A stretch of DNA of 30,332 bases from Coptodactyla brooksi (GCA_033557675.1 JAWQRM010000113.1:1-30332); one strand, 5' to 3'. Positions 1 to 10,873 are shown, counted from the stretch's first letter. Notes: generated by a model from the sequence alone, not told the origin. Program-made: numbers and translations.

Positions 1-620
1 ATTAAATTATTAAATATTAATAATTTAATTAATAATGTTATCAATTTAAACAATAAAGTTACTGCTGTTACAAATGCTGTTATGAGCATTTTCATTAACC
101 AGAGTAGTAAAAGCTATTTATAGACTAAAAAATGTTGCTGTTTATATAAATAATACCAAATATTCAATAATTTAGTAGGCTGCGTGATCCTGTATAAAGG
201 TTTCTTCCCATACGTTGCAATTTTGGTTGTTATGATATTCGTATGTTACGCAACGCATGTAGGAACACACATCTTTGTTGCATAATGAATTGCTGAAAAG
301 TTCATTTCGGCTGAACGTTTGGTAACCAACATTAATTTAGATTGAAGGGATAACCGTCCGAAAGGGAATAGGCTATAGCGAGTACGTCAGGCCCATGATT
401 AAACATGCGAATCAATCACATCATTCAAGCACACTTCCGCTCGACCACCACCCAGTTAAGAGCGGCCTTGTTCAAGCTACACTATCGAATCTGGCTGCTA
501 AAATTGCTATGTGACACTCTATGAGCACTTCCCATTTAGTTGTGATTAGTTGTTTAGATAACGGTACATTCCAAATGTTTGAAATGGAGCAAGGAACACC
601 ACGGTCTTGGTACAACAGTC
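1..620. other. Non-coding stretch, AT-rich start then CpG-containing unique DNA
   Basis: The first 60 bases are a low-complexity TTAA/ATTA tract resembling the tract near 24200. From about 180 to 620 the sequence is less AT-rich, has scattered CpG and no repeat structure I can see. No transposase or RT motif appears in any frame. It may be unique host intronic or regulatory DNA. That is inference only. Confidence 0.4.
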
Positions 621-673
621 ACCCTTACTGTTTGTCATTGTGACAGATGTCAAATCTTAAAATTATTGACAAA

Positions 674-722
674 GTTAGTATTGTTCGTATTGTTAGTATT
701 CTTTGTACAATTATTATTATCT
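674..722. repeat. 9-bp tandem repeat plus ATT repeats at the LINE-A 3' end
   Basis: Three copies of a 9-bp unit (GTTAGTATT, GTTCGTATT, GTTAGTATT) run from 674 to 700, followed by ATT/TTA triplets. On the coding (minus) strand they come after the last recognisable LINE-A protein sequence. They therefore probably represent its simple-repeat 3' tail, as is known for I-type LINEs. Confidence 0.55.
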
Positions 723-1010
723 CAGATGTGTTCTTAGAAAAGGTCCCTGCACTGCGGCCTCTTCGCCAGTTGTGCCCTCTAATTGTTTCCCCAATATACA
801 GAAGCCCTGTTTCTTTAATAAAGTCCAGGATCATCCTTGGCTGGGCCTCCTTTAGCTGTTCTGGGTTTAGTTTTCCTGTCCTTAGAATGCTATGTCTGCT
901 GCCAGTGAATGCCTCACAGTAGCATATTATGTGGGTCGAGGTTTCCTCCTCTTCTCCACACCCCCTACATAGGGGACAGTATTTAGTGCTTAGTTGTCCA
1001 TAATTTGACG
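720..1010 (-). pseudogene. LINE-A C-terminal domain with CCHC-like motif
   Basis: The minus-strand frame reads CPLCRGCGEEEETSTHIICYC, then a helical stretch ending near GRSAGTFSKN. The pattern C-x2-C followed by EEET and H-x3-C is the zinc-binding segment found after RT/RNase H in many arthropod LINEs. This part is open for about 90 codons, which is well preserved compared with the rest of the element. Confidence 0.7.
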
Positions 1011-1157
1011 TCCTTCTTACTTATCTGGAGTACGGAGTTTGTTTGGGTTTTAGAGGGCCCGTTAAGGATCGTCTTTGCGGTCTCCTGTTCCGGGGAATCC
1101 CTCCAGTAGTCCTTATGCCACCGTTTTATTAAGTTTTCGATCTCATCTATGCCTATC

Positions 1158-1577
1158 TCATATCATACAGGAAGGGCTTGGCCCTGGGCCAGTGAACTGC
1201 TGACAACATCCCTGTATGGCCAGGTTGTCCCCTTTTTCATTGCCTGGAATGTTCGCGTACCATGGAGCCCAGACCGGTTTTAAAGTATTTTCTGCCCTAA
1301 GTGCCTCTGGTCTGGGGTAACACTTCAGAACTAGTCCAGAGCTCACCTCGCAGACATTTAGCGCCTTAAGAGCTGCCTGACTGTAAGTAGTGCCTGAAAG
1401 CAAGTTAATATTGCATATAATTCTGCTTGGAATGCCGTCGTATGCCTCTCGAGGTTCACGGTAAGTCCGTGTCTCAGTACGGTTAGATCGCATATCTCTG
1501 CTCCGATTCTTTGCGGATTTTTTGAGCCGTAAGTGTAAAAGACTAGTCCTTTTAATTTTATTGATTTCCGTTCTCAT
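1158..1577 (-). pseudogene. LINE-A ribonuclease H domain
   Basis: Two overlapping frames hold the domain. The N-terminal part reads FYTYGSKNPQRIGAE and later HTTAFQAE. The C-terminal part reads YSQAALKALN, APWYANIPGNEKGDNLA and GPGPSP. Family knowledge: RNase H of LINEs has TDGS, the E of FQAE, SDSQAAL and WVPGH..IPGNE.AD. Here the first catalytic Asp of TDGS is Tyr, the SDSQ Asp is lost and the GH pair reads WY, so the enzyme is dead. The domain would remove RNA from the cDNA hybrid during target-primed reverse transcription. Confidence 0.85.
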
Positions 1578-1699
1578 TATTCCCTTGCTGGTATGATAAT
1601 CCCAAAGGTTTTAGTAATGGTATGTGATCTTTCGATTCTGTCAGATCCATGCTTAGTATGGTATTCTGTTCAATTTCGCGGAAGATGATTGTATGTCCT

Positions 1700-2445
1700 T
1701 ATTTCCTGTTTTCTTTATGTAAATAATGTTTAAGCCCATAGCCCCCCAATGGGTACCATCATTATGGTGTATATTCAGTGAATCATCTTGCGTGTAATGC
1801 TCCATTTCTTCCCAAACATTCTTCTGCAGGTCTGTTTACATGTGGTCCGTGTGTTAGTTTACTATTTGGGGTTATCCCCTAGACATTTAACTTTTCCCAC
1901 TTCTTTTAGCGGTATGTCATATAGGTACACTATGTCCCTCCCGTTTTGCTTTATTCTCTTTGTGAATGGTACAAGAGTGGTCTTTGCCGGGTTCACGGAC
2001 AGTCCTTCTTTTGTGCACCACTTTTCTACAAGCCTCTTGCATTATTTCCTACACGGTTCCTCCAAATTTTCCGCTGGTCATAATGATTATGTCATCGGCG
2101 TACCCTATGGCCATACAACCTGCAGCCTTCAGACCTTTCAAGAGGTCGCCCACAACTAGACACCACAGTAGGGGTGAGAGAATTCCCCCATGTTGGCATC
2201 CTCGCGTGGCGGAAACTCCTACGGTTTCTGAATTGATAGTAGCATATATTACTCTATGCTCCCTTTGCTCCCCACAGCTTTCTCAATAGATTTGAGGGCT
2301 GTGTTATCAAACGCCCCTTCAATATCTATGAACACACCAAGTGCCGTTTCTTTGGCTCTCAGCGTTTCTTCCATCTTGCTGAGCACTTCGCGGACCGCAA
2401 GCTCGCAAGATTCTCCAGGATGATAGGCATATTGGTATCCCTTAT
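1700..2445 (-). pseudogene. LINE-A reverse transcriptase domain remnant
   Basis: Minus-strand frames show, in order, YQYAYHPGESCE, ALGVFIDIEGAFDNTAL, GVSATRGCQHGGILSPLLW, then MAIGYADDIIIMTSGKFG and later EGLSVNPAKT. These correspond to RT motifs from the palm (first Asp in FIDIEGAFDN) through the YADD box to the thumb region. At least three frame changes and several stops separate them. Both YADD aspartates survive but the reading frame does not. The plus-strand ORFs at 1788-2289 are antisense to this region. Confidence 0.85.
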
Positions 2446-2459
2446 ATGCCTGTCAATTA

Positions 2460-2564
2460 TTCCTGGACTAGGGCAATGTCTATGTCATTTTTAATCATAA
2501 ATACACTTAGGGCAGCTGATGCCGCCCTGCAGTGATGTAAGTTAGTTTGTACCAGATGAAGCAT
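2460..2564 (-). pseudogene. LINE-A endonuclease N-terminal stub
   Basis: The minus frame starts with ATG at 2564 and reads MLHLVQTNLHHCRAASAAL, then IDIALVQE before a stop. This matches the usual opening of APE-type LINE endonucleases (QxNLxHxKAA...ALIQEP). The Glu of the QEP motif is present and the next residue is a stop. RT motifs begin only about 15-20 bp further on, so most of the endonuclease and the N-terminal part of the RT are deleted. Confidence 0.75.
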
Positions 2565-2572
2565 TTCTTGCT

Positions 2573-3060
2573 TTATAAATCGCTGGTGGACGGTTCTGTC
2601 TGAGGTTTCACCGAGGGTGCCTCATTAACTTTCATCTTTGCGCCAGACAGCTTTTTGGCAGGAGCGGTTCCAGAGGACTCGCTACCTGCCCAGTTTTCTG
2701 CCGAGTCCTTCTCTGAGGCCTCGTCGGTTGGCAGTTTTATTACTTCTTGGTCTGTAATCGTCCCACGAGTACCGGGTCTATACTTCCGTTGGGTAACCCG
2801 ACTCACGCGAAGAAGGGTAGTTATACAATGGGGTGCGCCTGGTGCCTCAAGGTTGGACTAGTAATAACTGGTCTTCTATCCAGCCACGCATTCCTTCGGC
2901 CTAGTCTCATCTTGAAATTTAGGTTTTTGTCTCCTCTCGATCCGGGCGATTGCGCCAAGACCCCTCACAACCACAGTCCGCGGAACCTGACCACGGCTCT
3001 GTGGATGCATGGTGTAACGGTTGGGACGGTTTTTAGGCCGCCACCATCCGGCGTCGTTCT
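2573..3060 (-). pseudogene. LINE-A ORF1 (gag) C-terminal part
   Basis: An open minus frame of 77 codons (2806-2573) is polar, rich in Ser, Thr, Glu and Lys, and ends in a stop just before the endonuclease ATG. The upstream frames towards 3060 are basic (AIARIERRQK, CGCAP-like segments on the shadow strand are ignored). The ORF1-then-ORF2 order with a short gap is normal for LINEs. No zinc knuckles are seen, so the gag call rests on position. Confidence 0.5.
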
Positions 3061-3330
3061 TCCCCAGTGCAAGCCCTTAGCCACGACACGACAGCTGGGC
3101 TGGGGGATTAGTCCGCGGGTCGGATTTCACCTTAACCATATTACAGTTTTACGTGCTCATATTCTACCACATACTCTCCACCACGTTGCAAGTTTTACGT
3201 GGCTCAGCTCTCTGGATTATGGCCGACCTAACCACTGTACGTGTCTGCAAATGGACGATCGAACATCTATTATAAATATTTTGCTTCTGTTTTATGTTAT
3301 CGTTGATATGCTATTTAGAACTTTTAATTA

Positions 3331-4145
3331 AAGAACACCAAATGTTGCAAATAACGATTATTTTGCGTATTCTGTAAAAACGGGAAAATTTAGTTATGAA
3401 CACCCAAACACCATTCGATAGGTAATTAAAAACTACATTTCCTGGTAGGTTAAAAAATATGGCGTTCTATTTAAATTAATCAAGTTCTAGCCACCTAAAG
3501 TTATTATTTGATTAGTTTTAATTTTTGGACAGTCTGTATAAGATGGTAAATTTATTATGATTGGGATAAGAAACATGATCTATTGTTACACTACACTGTA
3601 AATTTTGCTGACATAACTTAAATACTTCTTAAATATTTGAAACGTGAAAATTTGGTTAGATTTTGATAACATTCAAATTATTTTAAAAATCTTAAGGTTT
3701 AGGTATTATAAACCTTGTTAAAACAGACACTGATTTTGAACGGAAAATCAAAAAATGCAATAATAAATAGGGGGTTCCATTTAAAAAAGCATAACTTTAA
3801 TGCTTTTAGGGCTTTTTATAATTTTAATAAGTAACCATAATAGACTCCCACATCTCCCAAAAGTGAAACTTTTTGGAAATCACGTATTTTGGCCATAATA
3901 TCGATACCACTTTTTTACAACATGTTTACTTTTGTCTTTCGGATCACCTAACAGCGTTTTTAATATATTATTATACCGAAAAACTAATTTTATGCTTGCT
4001 TGAACAAAGATTTTAGGAAGAACCCCAGTGAGCTTTGAGAGAGGCAATGAAGCGTATTTTTCAGTTCGCTGTTCCTGTTTTCAATACGTAGTATCATGAG
4101 AGCTTTTCATATACTTACGACAATTAATTAACTTATCTGCTAGTT
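3331..4145. other. AT-rich non-coding stretch, possible decayed MITE
   Basis: No protein motif is visible. The end of one segment near 3530-3540 reads GGACAGTCTGTATA, similar to the termini of many insect TA-target elements, and 3740-3900 has A/T-runs of the MITE type. I could not pair it with an opposite terminus. Confidence 0.3.
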
Positions 4146-4149
4146 TTGT

Positions 4150-4975
4150 ATCACGTCCGTTAAAAGTATCCGTTAATTTGTTTTCGCCGTTTCGTAACAA
4201 AAAGTGGGCATTTATTGCGAAAGAACGGAACCTTATGTTTTATTCCAAGTACTATCCATCGGTTGTCACTACTTTTTGTCATGTATCTTTTGAGGCTATC
4301 CATGAATCGAGTGTTTCCAAATAGATTTTGATCGGCGCCGTAACATGTGGACGAGTATCTCATGAACACAATCTCATATACTGTGTTCGGTAGACAGTCC
4401 CAGTAATGGTTTCGTTCAGTTGGGGCAACCAATAACACACAACATCACCCTGATCCTACCAAATACGCAACAAGCATGGCCAGGTGGTCTCCATGATTTC
4501 TTCCTTTTTGGATTATCAAAGTGGATTCATTTTTTATCAGCGGTGACTATACTTTTTTATCAGCAGTGAAATTGCTGCTTGAGTCACTTCTAACGTAAGT
4601 ATAAGTTCTTCTTGCGTTTGGCACGAATATTGATCTAATAATGCTTAGAATTTCGTGTCTTCGTACACTTTCGGCCTTCCGCTACGTTCTTTGTCTTCGA
4701 TGTCGAATTCACCGTTTTAAAACTTTAGAAACCGCTCACGACAACTTCTCTCACTTAAGGCAGCTTCACCATATGATTCTACAAACAATCGATGCGCCTC
4801 AGCTGCAGATTTCTTCAAATGGAAGAAGTAAATCAAAATTTCCCGCAAATAACGCTTATTTGGCTCAAAAATTTACCAATATTTCAAAGTTATGTTGTTA
4901 ACAGATATCCAACTTACGATAATGACGTTTTACATCTGACAATTTTAACCATAACTTACTGGTGGCGCCAACCTT
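4150..4975 (-). mobile_element. Mariner-family transposon, internally deleted
   Basis: The minus strand starts with NKRYLREILIYFFHLKKSAA and continues with ESYGEAALSERSC, GEFDIEDKERSGRPKVYED and QTQEELILTLEVTQAAIS. These are the paired HTH DNA-binding region of a mariner transposase. After a gap come segments near NETITGTVYRTQYMRL and HVTAPIKIYLETL, then KVVTTDG close to the normal C-terminus. At least two stops and two internal deletions are present and the catalytic DDD core is largely gone. A mariner-like terminal sequence, AACCATAACTT...GCGCCAACCT, lies at about 4947-4975 on the 5' side. Confidence 0.85.
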
Positions 4976-5010
4976 TATCCAACGGCGGAAACTTATTTGT
5001 ACACCTGATA

Positions 5011-5418
5011 CAGGGTGACCATTATTGAGCTATATGAAAAATACCTTGATAACTTTTGAACCGTTGGCGAACAGTTTGAACTTGGCGACTGAATGCAAGG
5101 TCTGTTGGGATTTTCCTAAAAAAATTCTGTTTTGTCTGAACGAATGCTGTCTGAACGAACGCCGAATGAAAATTTTTTAAGAAATGTTTTTTTCGAAATT
5201 AAAAACAATTTTTTTTTAAATTCAGTGTTCGTTTAGACGGCGTTGATTCAGACAAAAAAAATTTAAAGAAAAATGATTTTCCATTCAATGTTCATTCAGA
5301 TGGTTGAGAAAACATTTTTTTTTGAATGAAAATTTGCAAAAAGAATCGCAGCACCGCCAAGTTTTAACCGAATCTCGCCGACAGTTTCTTTTCATATAGT
5401 TAAATAATTATCACCCTG
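5011..5418. mobile_element. Foldback MITE with CAGGGTGA ends and TA target
   Basis: The left end reads CAGGGTGAccATTATTgAgCTATATGAAAA and the right end is its inverse with about four differences (5389-5418). TA lies immediately outside the left end, and CATA immediately outside the right. Imperfect inverted homology continues inward to about 5110 and 5340 (the TTGGCGA/CCGCCAAG segments). The middle holds further inverted motifs of the type TGTCTGAACGAA/TTCGTTTAGACG. There is no coding capacity. The size and TA target fit a Tc1/mariner-type MITE. Confidence 0.75.
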
Positions 5419-5419
5419 C

Positions 5420-6600
5420 ATACAGATGCTTTTCCTGTATAGATCAAATTATAATCTATTATTTCTACGGTATCAGAAATTAATAGAATTTATATGACAT
5501 TAGAAATAATAAAATTTCTAATATCTCAGTCTATATTTCAATAATTTCAAATATTTCAATTTATAATTAAAATTACGATAAACAGATCATTTGAAATTAA
5601 TATATAGGAACTGTTGTCCAATGACAATTTTTCATTCTTTTCCTAACTTCAGAACGAAATTAGTTTCGATTTTCCGGCTTCGGCATTCCTAAGATCTAAT
5701 TGGTTAAGTGGGAGCTACCTTCTCCACCTGCGAGTCACGGGAAGTTTTATTAGAGTTTGAACTAGTACTACTAGTATTACGATGATTCCTTAGTATGCCC
5801 GCATGTTAGAGTTGCGATTTATGTCCTATTAACCGGTATAATTTGCTGAGTTTCAAACTTTTGTTCACTCTAATGCACCAGATATTGAGTCACAATAGTT
5901 AGCTGGAAGATTGTTCGCCTGGAAACGTCACAGAAGAGGGCTGAGCACTCTACCCTGAGAAACTGCTGATTTTATTGGACAAAGTGTTGGGTTGGACACC
6001 GGTCATGATATTCATTCAGAAAATATTAGTCCTGCAGGTAGAATTTTAATATGAGGAAATAGTTGTCAGGGAGAGCTTTTACTGGTTTTATATAGCAATC
6101 CAGCATGCTGTATTTTTCAGTATTCGATCAGTGTTTTTCATCTTGCAGGGCTTGACTTATTTCATCAGACGGTTGCTGTACTTATTATGGTGTACCATGA
6201 CGCGATCTGAAAACCGAATTGGTATACTCGAGGCACTGATCATGTTTCGGCCTTTAACTAAATATACCAGGCTCGACATAAAAGTAAATATATACAGGAT
6301 GTTTGTTTTTTCAGGGCCAACCTTGTATCTCCGTTAATATTCAAGATAGAGTTAAAAGTTTTATATAAAAATTTAATGATGTTAAAATGCAATTTGTTGA
6401 AAGACATGGTGATATTTTATTACAATTTTTCGCTAGAAGGCGATAGTCAACTTGTCTTTCTTAAATGGTATTAGATATTTTTTATGCATGTATCTAATAG
6501 AGAATTGTTTCAACTTTACGAACATTTCATAGTATTCAATAGCGCTATTTGCGAAAGAAATCACTTCGAATATTGTTTATTCAACGGAATTAATTAATAC
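5420..6600. other. Non-coding stretch with a possible unique host block
   Basis: No TE protein motif is visible. The section from about 5640 to 6340 is more GC-balanced and not repetitive. At 6296-6335 the sequence TATACAGGATG followed by GGGCCAACCTTG looks like the end of a TA-target element, partner not found. The small open frames here show no recognisable domain. Confidence 0.35.
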
Positions 6601-6794
6601 AACAAATACTAAGTTTCCTATGAAAACATTTAAAGTTTTTGTTCAAAATGAGCCCCCTTACTTGCGATGCATGGATCAGCTCTTCTCAGTACCTGCCTCT
6701 GCACGTTCCGTAACATACATGGAGTATATATTAATTCGTATATCTGCCTTATCCTATTTTTTAGTTCTTGAGTGTTTTCTGGCTAAGTTATGTA

Positions 6795-6870
6795 AACTTT
6801 TTGTTTGATGTATCAAACAATGTTTATACATCAACTTTTTGTTTGATATTTCAAACAATGTTTATAGTTT
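6795..6870. repeat. Tandem duplication, two 38-bp units
   Basis: Units 6795-6832 and 6833-6870 are near-identical. Each contains the short palindrome GTTTGATxxxTCAAAC, so the pair can also fold as two small hairpins. They differ at only a few positions, suggesting recent duplication. Confidence 0.85.
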
Positions 6871-6988
6871 GCTCTTATTCTTTCTCCATCTTACCGATTG
6901 ATTTGCCAATTTTGCTGTTTTACGCATACCAACTTTCCCTTTAATCTGTCTAAGGAGAAAACGAGCACTTATCGGATCAAAAAAATAG

Positions 6989-7010
6989 GTAAATATCAAA
7001 TGATATTTAC
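6989..7010. repeat. Perfect small palindrome
   Basis: GTAAATATCA, a 2-base centre (AA), then TGATATTTAC. It is flanked by AG and TT/ACCT, which nearly extend it. No gene lies nearby. It is probably part of an AT-rich repeat. Confidence 0.6.
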
Positions 7011-7379
7011 TTACCTACCGTACTATACTCTTAGCTTTAAATACATTATGCTATTCTACAAAAAATACTACTTTTAATACTTATTTTATCCTGGATAAAT
7101 ACACAGCATGTATTATATAAAAATTGGCTAATATAAAAAATGCATTATATAAAAAATGAAGGTAGGAAAAGCTAAAGTAGTGATAATATCTGTTTATGTT
7201 CGAAGAGTAAATATATGTTATGCCGTTCTTTGCCTGTCACAATTATTAGCCTAACAGAAAATTATAAGTACCATGTTTGTTGGCTTAGTTAAGACAGTGT
7301 GTTACTAAGGAAAAACAATGCCACATGCAGTTATTTTGGTAGTGATTAACTTACTTTAGAAGTAATTAAACTTCTTCAT

Positions 7380-8352
7380 CATCATTACTGTTGTTGGACT
7401 TTTCTTCTACGTTTGTAATTACTGCTGCTGCATCTGCATATTGAATGTGGACTTTGCCTTTTTCACCAATCTTCAATTATTTTATCAGTTTATATTTTTA
7501 TTTTATCCACATATTCAATGCTTTCTTCGCACCATACCCATCTCTTCCAATATGCCTATTAGAATAGGTTTTTGCTAAGCCCCAAATGTGTTTGCTGGGG
7601 TTAAAAATGCAGTGGTAAGGAGGAAGTCTAAGCACGTTATGACCATGTCGCTGGGCAAGCGTATCGGTATTATATACGTTATATACGTTTTTGGTGGTGT
7701 ATGTAGTTGCACTAGCTCAAGCAATTGTAACTTTAAAAGTGCCTCGTCGAATGGAACTTGATGCTGCTGTAACCACGTTTGAATTTCTTATTTTTTCAGC
7801 CGGTATTAGGCGCTTTATTCTCTAAAGCACTATGATAATTGGCATTATCCACAACGATAATAGAAGGCTCTACTAAATTTTTTAATAATTGTTGTGCAAA
7901 CCAATTTTTTTGGTTCATTTCACCTTGATAATCTGAGTCTTTAGAGTTTGTAGAAAACGTTAAAGATGCACCAGGTACAAATCAATTTTTATTCCCTACA
8001 TGCAAAATAATGCATCTTCTTCCCTCTTGTTTTATTCCTTTAACAGATCGGCTATCATTATCCCGCCAGGATCTGTTTGAGGAACTATTTTCAAAAATCC
8101 AGGTTTCATCTAGGAATCCAAACTGTTCGGGCTGTTCTGAATTCTTATTTCTCAGATAAATTTGTTAGAATGAGTTAAATTTAACCAAAAACGGTAGACG
8201 TAATCACCATTCACTATAGAACTGTGGAAACAACATACTTTCCGTACAGCAGCTGACGGTAGAAAAGGACTACCGTTGTCACGCTTTGCTTCATAAGAGC
8301 TTATCAACTTAGCAACAAGTTCTTTTGCCTGGATTGTTACTGGTTTCGGCAT
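7380..8352 (-). mobile_element. Degenerate DDE transposase element (insect DDE_3-like family)
   Basis: The minus strand starts at an ATG at 8352 with an HTH-like N-terminus (MPKPVTIQAKELVAKLIS, then RDNGSPFLP). It continues near 8130 with FLDETWIFEN and RSWRDND, then CIILHVGNKN, GEMNQKNWFAQQLLKNL, IIVVDNANYHS and, in another frame, HGHNVLRLPPYHC followed by NPSKHIWGLAKTY. The first and second catalytic Asp (FLDE, VVDN) are kept. The third acidic residue (NPxE) is replaced by Lys. Part of the N-terminal region and several frames are lost. No terminal repeats could be assigned. Confidence 0.8.
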
Positions 8353-8399
8353 TTCCTACAATAAATAATGCGATTTGTTATTTGTTCGTAAATATGGTA

Positions 8400-10050
8400 A
8401 TCCGTAACAAAATAAAGATAGGTAGAATAACTTTACGAATTACCCCCCTAGAGACGAATGTTTTACTACCAACCTTGCAAGCTTAAATTTCTTTTCTAAG
8501 AGTATGTTTATATCATTTTCATAGAGACTAATTAAAAACATGTACACAGTACTTTCACGATATAACCTTGTATGTCATATTTGAATACTAATTGCCAAAT
8601 GGGATGCATAATATGGATGCATAAGTGCCATACGTCATTACTGAAGGAATCGTTTGGTTGAGTGCCTCGACCATAATGTCGTATTGTAGACATAGTTGCG
8701 TCTCAGAATCGCTCCCAGTCTTTCTAAAAGCATTCTTTCTAGAAGTTTTCACAGAATCGGAAGCACCCTCACAGGTCTGTAAGACTTAACTTCTGCCACA
8801 TGTTTACCAGGGTAAGGAAATGTTATGAATTATTCTTAACACTATATCTGAACTATGCTGATCTAAACCAGAAATCAGTTCAAATCCCGAAGATTTAATT
8901 TTGCTTGGATTGTTGTGTTAACTTGATGCATTGCAAATTGTTCTATGGGTAGTTCCGATTGATATGGAGACTCTAAAAATGGACTGAGTTCAGTTTTACT
9001 TTGTAATTGCTATATAAAAACTTGTGTCCGCGCCAGTGCATTTTAAACATGTATCCATTGTTCTGAATAGCTTCCAATTTCATTGTCAATCTACAGGTTC
9101 GTCTATCACGCGTAGCTCATCGCTCATCGTGACAGGAACAGCATACCAGGTCATCTGACGATAGCTCCCCTTTCGTGCATTATCATGGCTAGCAGTATGG
9201 GCATATCAATGCTCTTTGTAATCTCGCGTATTCCCGTGACATTTTATGTTCTATGTCATTCATCCGTAATGGGGGTCGGCGGAAAGCAAATGGAAAAACG
9301 GTTGTCGTATATACGAACTCCGTGGACTGATTTAATGGAGCGGTAATAAGTGAGGAGCTAACGCCCACTGGTTCTTGTATACAATAGGTGTGTTGTTTCG
9401 GGGATAAATCAATTACCGGCGGGGTCGGACCATTCGATGCGTCGCACACTGTGGCTCAATTAGAATTTGCAATTCATGGATGAAGCCGGAGCCCGGCAAC
9501 GGCATCGAGAACCGGCGAAGGTCCATAAATTCTGCCCTCTAAAACTTGGATCAATTAATCCAACGTCCTAGATCGGCCCAACGTGTTAACACGGCTAATA
9601 AATTTATGCCCCACGTATTTATTTATCTCGAGCGGTACCATTCTGTCCACAAATATAAATAATGTAATTAATTTTCCGGTGAATGGTAAGATAAGGCAGC
9701 AGCAAGTTAAGATATATAAGACAAGTTTAAAAACAGAAATAGAATGTTAATTGTTGATGACATACATTTCGAATTGATCGTAGTTTGAAAACATGTTATA
9801 TATTTACGATTTAAATTAAGTAAAACGATTTTATTTATGGAACATACAACTCAATTAATAATGCAAGAAACTTTAATTAAATTTTAATAGATTAAGGGTT
9901 TGGTTTTCTGCGAACTACGAAGTTTCCTGCGAACAGTGTAAAGTAGTTTGTAACTGTCCTTCATGATGAAGTTTTTGGCTTATTAATGTGAGAAATTTTT
10001 TAAAAATTACGAATTTCCATCCCATATTTCAATCAAAAAACTTCTGTAAT
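8400..10050. other. Non-coding stretch; CpG-rich block 9050-9660
   Basis: No transposon motif is visible. The portion from about 9050 to 9660 is clearly richer in CpG and G+C than its surroundings (for example around 9420-9510). It carries an open minus frame of 86 codons (9449-9189) without recognisable domains. That frame has no clear splice or start context, so I do not call it a gene. Confidence 0.4.
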
Positions 10051-10053
10051 GAA

Positions 10054-10129
10054 GCGAATATTTTTATTCGCTGTGGTAGGTTCAGAAATATAAGCTGTCT
10101 TTGGAAGCTTATATTTTTGAAACTACCAC
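10054..10129. repeat. Two adjacent hairpins in the left arm
   Basis: GCGAATA/TATTCGC with a TTTT loop occupies 10054-10071. A longer stem, GTGGTAGGTTCAGAAATATA paired with its near-inverse, spans 10073-10129 with an 8-base loop and about three mismatches. Confidence 0.8.
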
Positions 10130-10873
10130 ACGGAAAAAATTGAAAGAGACCTCATTACAATCGGCATTCATTTCTTGATGTCACACAAAAAGCGCATTTT
10201 TTTTGATAAGCCATTTACCTGCAGCTGTCGATGAAAGCAAAAAGTGCCCATTTTTTGTAAGTTTACAGTTTCTGTTCTTCTAAAGTTTCCGGTGAAGAAT
10301 TATGAAATTTGGACTGGACGTAGAGTGCTTTACCGAGAACGTGCCCGTAATTTTATATTTACAATTTTTTGCAATATTCGGGTGATAATCGCACTTTTAT
10401 ACTACGTCATTATCTCATAAACGCTTTATCGGACGCGAACGCAATTAAGTTCCTAAGAATGCTAAAACATTTTTTATACGTCATGACTATATTAAAATAA
10501 CACAAAATATGCTTTATAATTTTTTAGAGCTAATTAAATAATGGCGTTTTCTGTTTCTCTCGGATGAATAAATAGAAAGGACGCACTATTAAGGCTGGCA
10601 GAGGTAGCAATAGATACGCTGTCGTGTTCCCACTGGGCAAAAGTATTGAGTCCTGTGTTTGAAAGTTTGTATTTTATTTTCGTTTATTATTGCAGAATAT
10701 TAACAAGTAAAATAAAGTAACCTGAAAATAAAATAATAATAAACCTGGAAATTCATTATTGTGTACTTCAATAAAGATTATTAAATGCGTTAGAGATAGA
10801 ATCTGCAGCTTGAATAGCATTTCTGATACCAGAAAGCCCACGAGTCTCTATTGTTTCTGTACAGCTAACTGTT

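Larger units (their letters stand above)
625..3250 (-). mobile_element. LINE-A: degenerate non-LTR retrotransposon with RT and RNase H (I/LOA/R1-like group)
   Basis: Read on the minus strand, the order is a gag-like segment (about 3060-2573), an endonuclease N-terminus (2564-2460), reverse transcriptase (about 2445-1700), RNase H (about 1545-1160) and a C-terminal Cys/His segment (about 1010-720). The RT catalytic box reads GYADDIIIM. It is preceded by the QGG-type loop, here CQHGGILSPLLW. An RT followed by RNase H and a C-terminal CCHC-like motif is typical of the I group of LINEs in arthropods. Stops and frameshifts occur throughout, so it is a dead copy. The exact clade cannot be fixed by eye. 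Confidence 0.88.

Noticed and set aside
1788..2289. Two overlapping plus-strand ORFs of 107 and 123 codons
   Set aside because: They are antisense to the LINE-A reverse transcriptase, whose YADD box and QGG-type loop read on the minus strand.
2655..3331. Plus-strand ORFs of 68 and 194 codons
   Set aside because: They lie opposite the LINE-A gag/5' region and show no domain.
6131..6337. Possible host exon after TTTTTCATCTTGCAG
   Set aside because: The acceptor-like sequence is followed by a 68-codon frame with no known domain, and no donor of good quality was found at its end.
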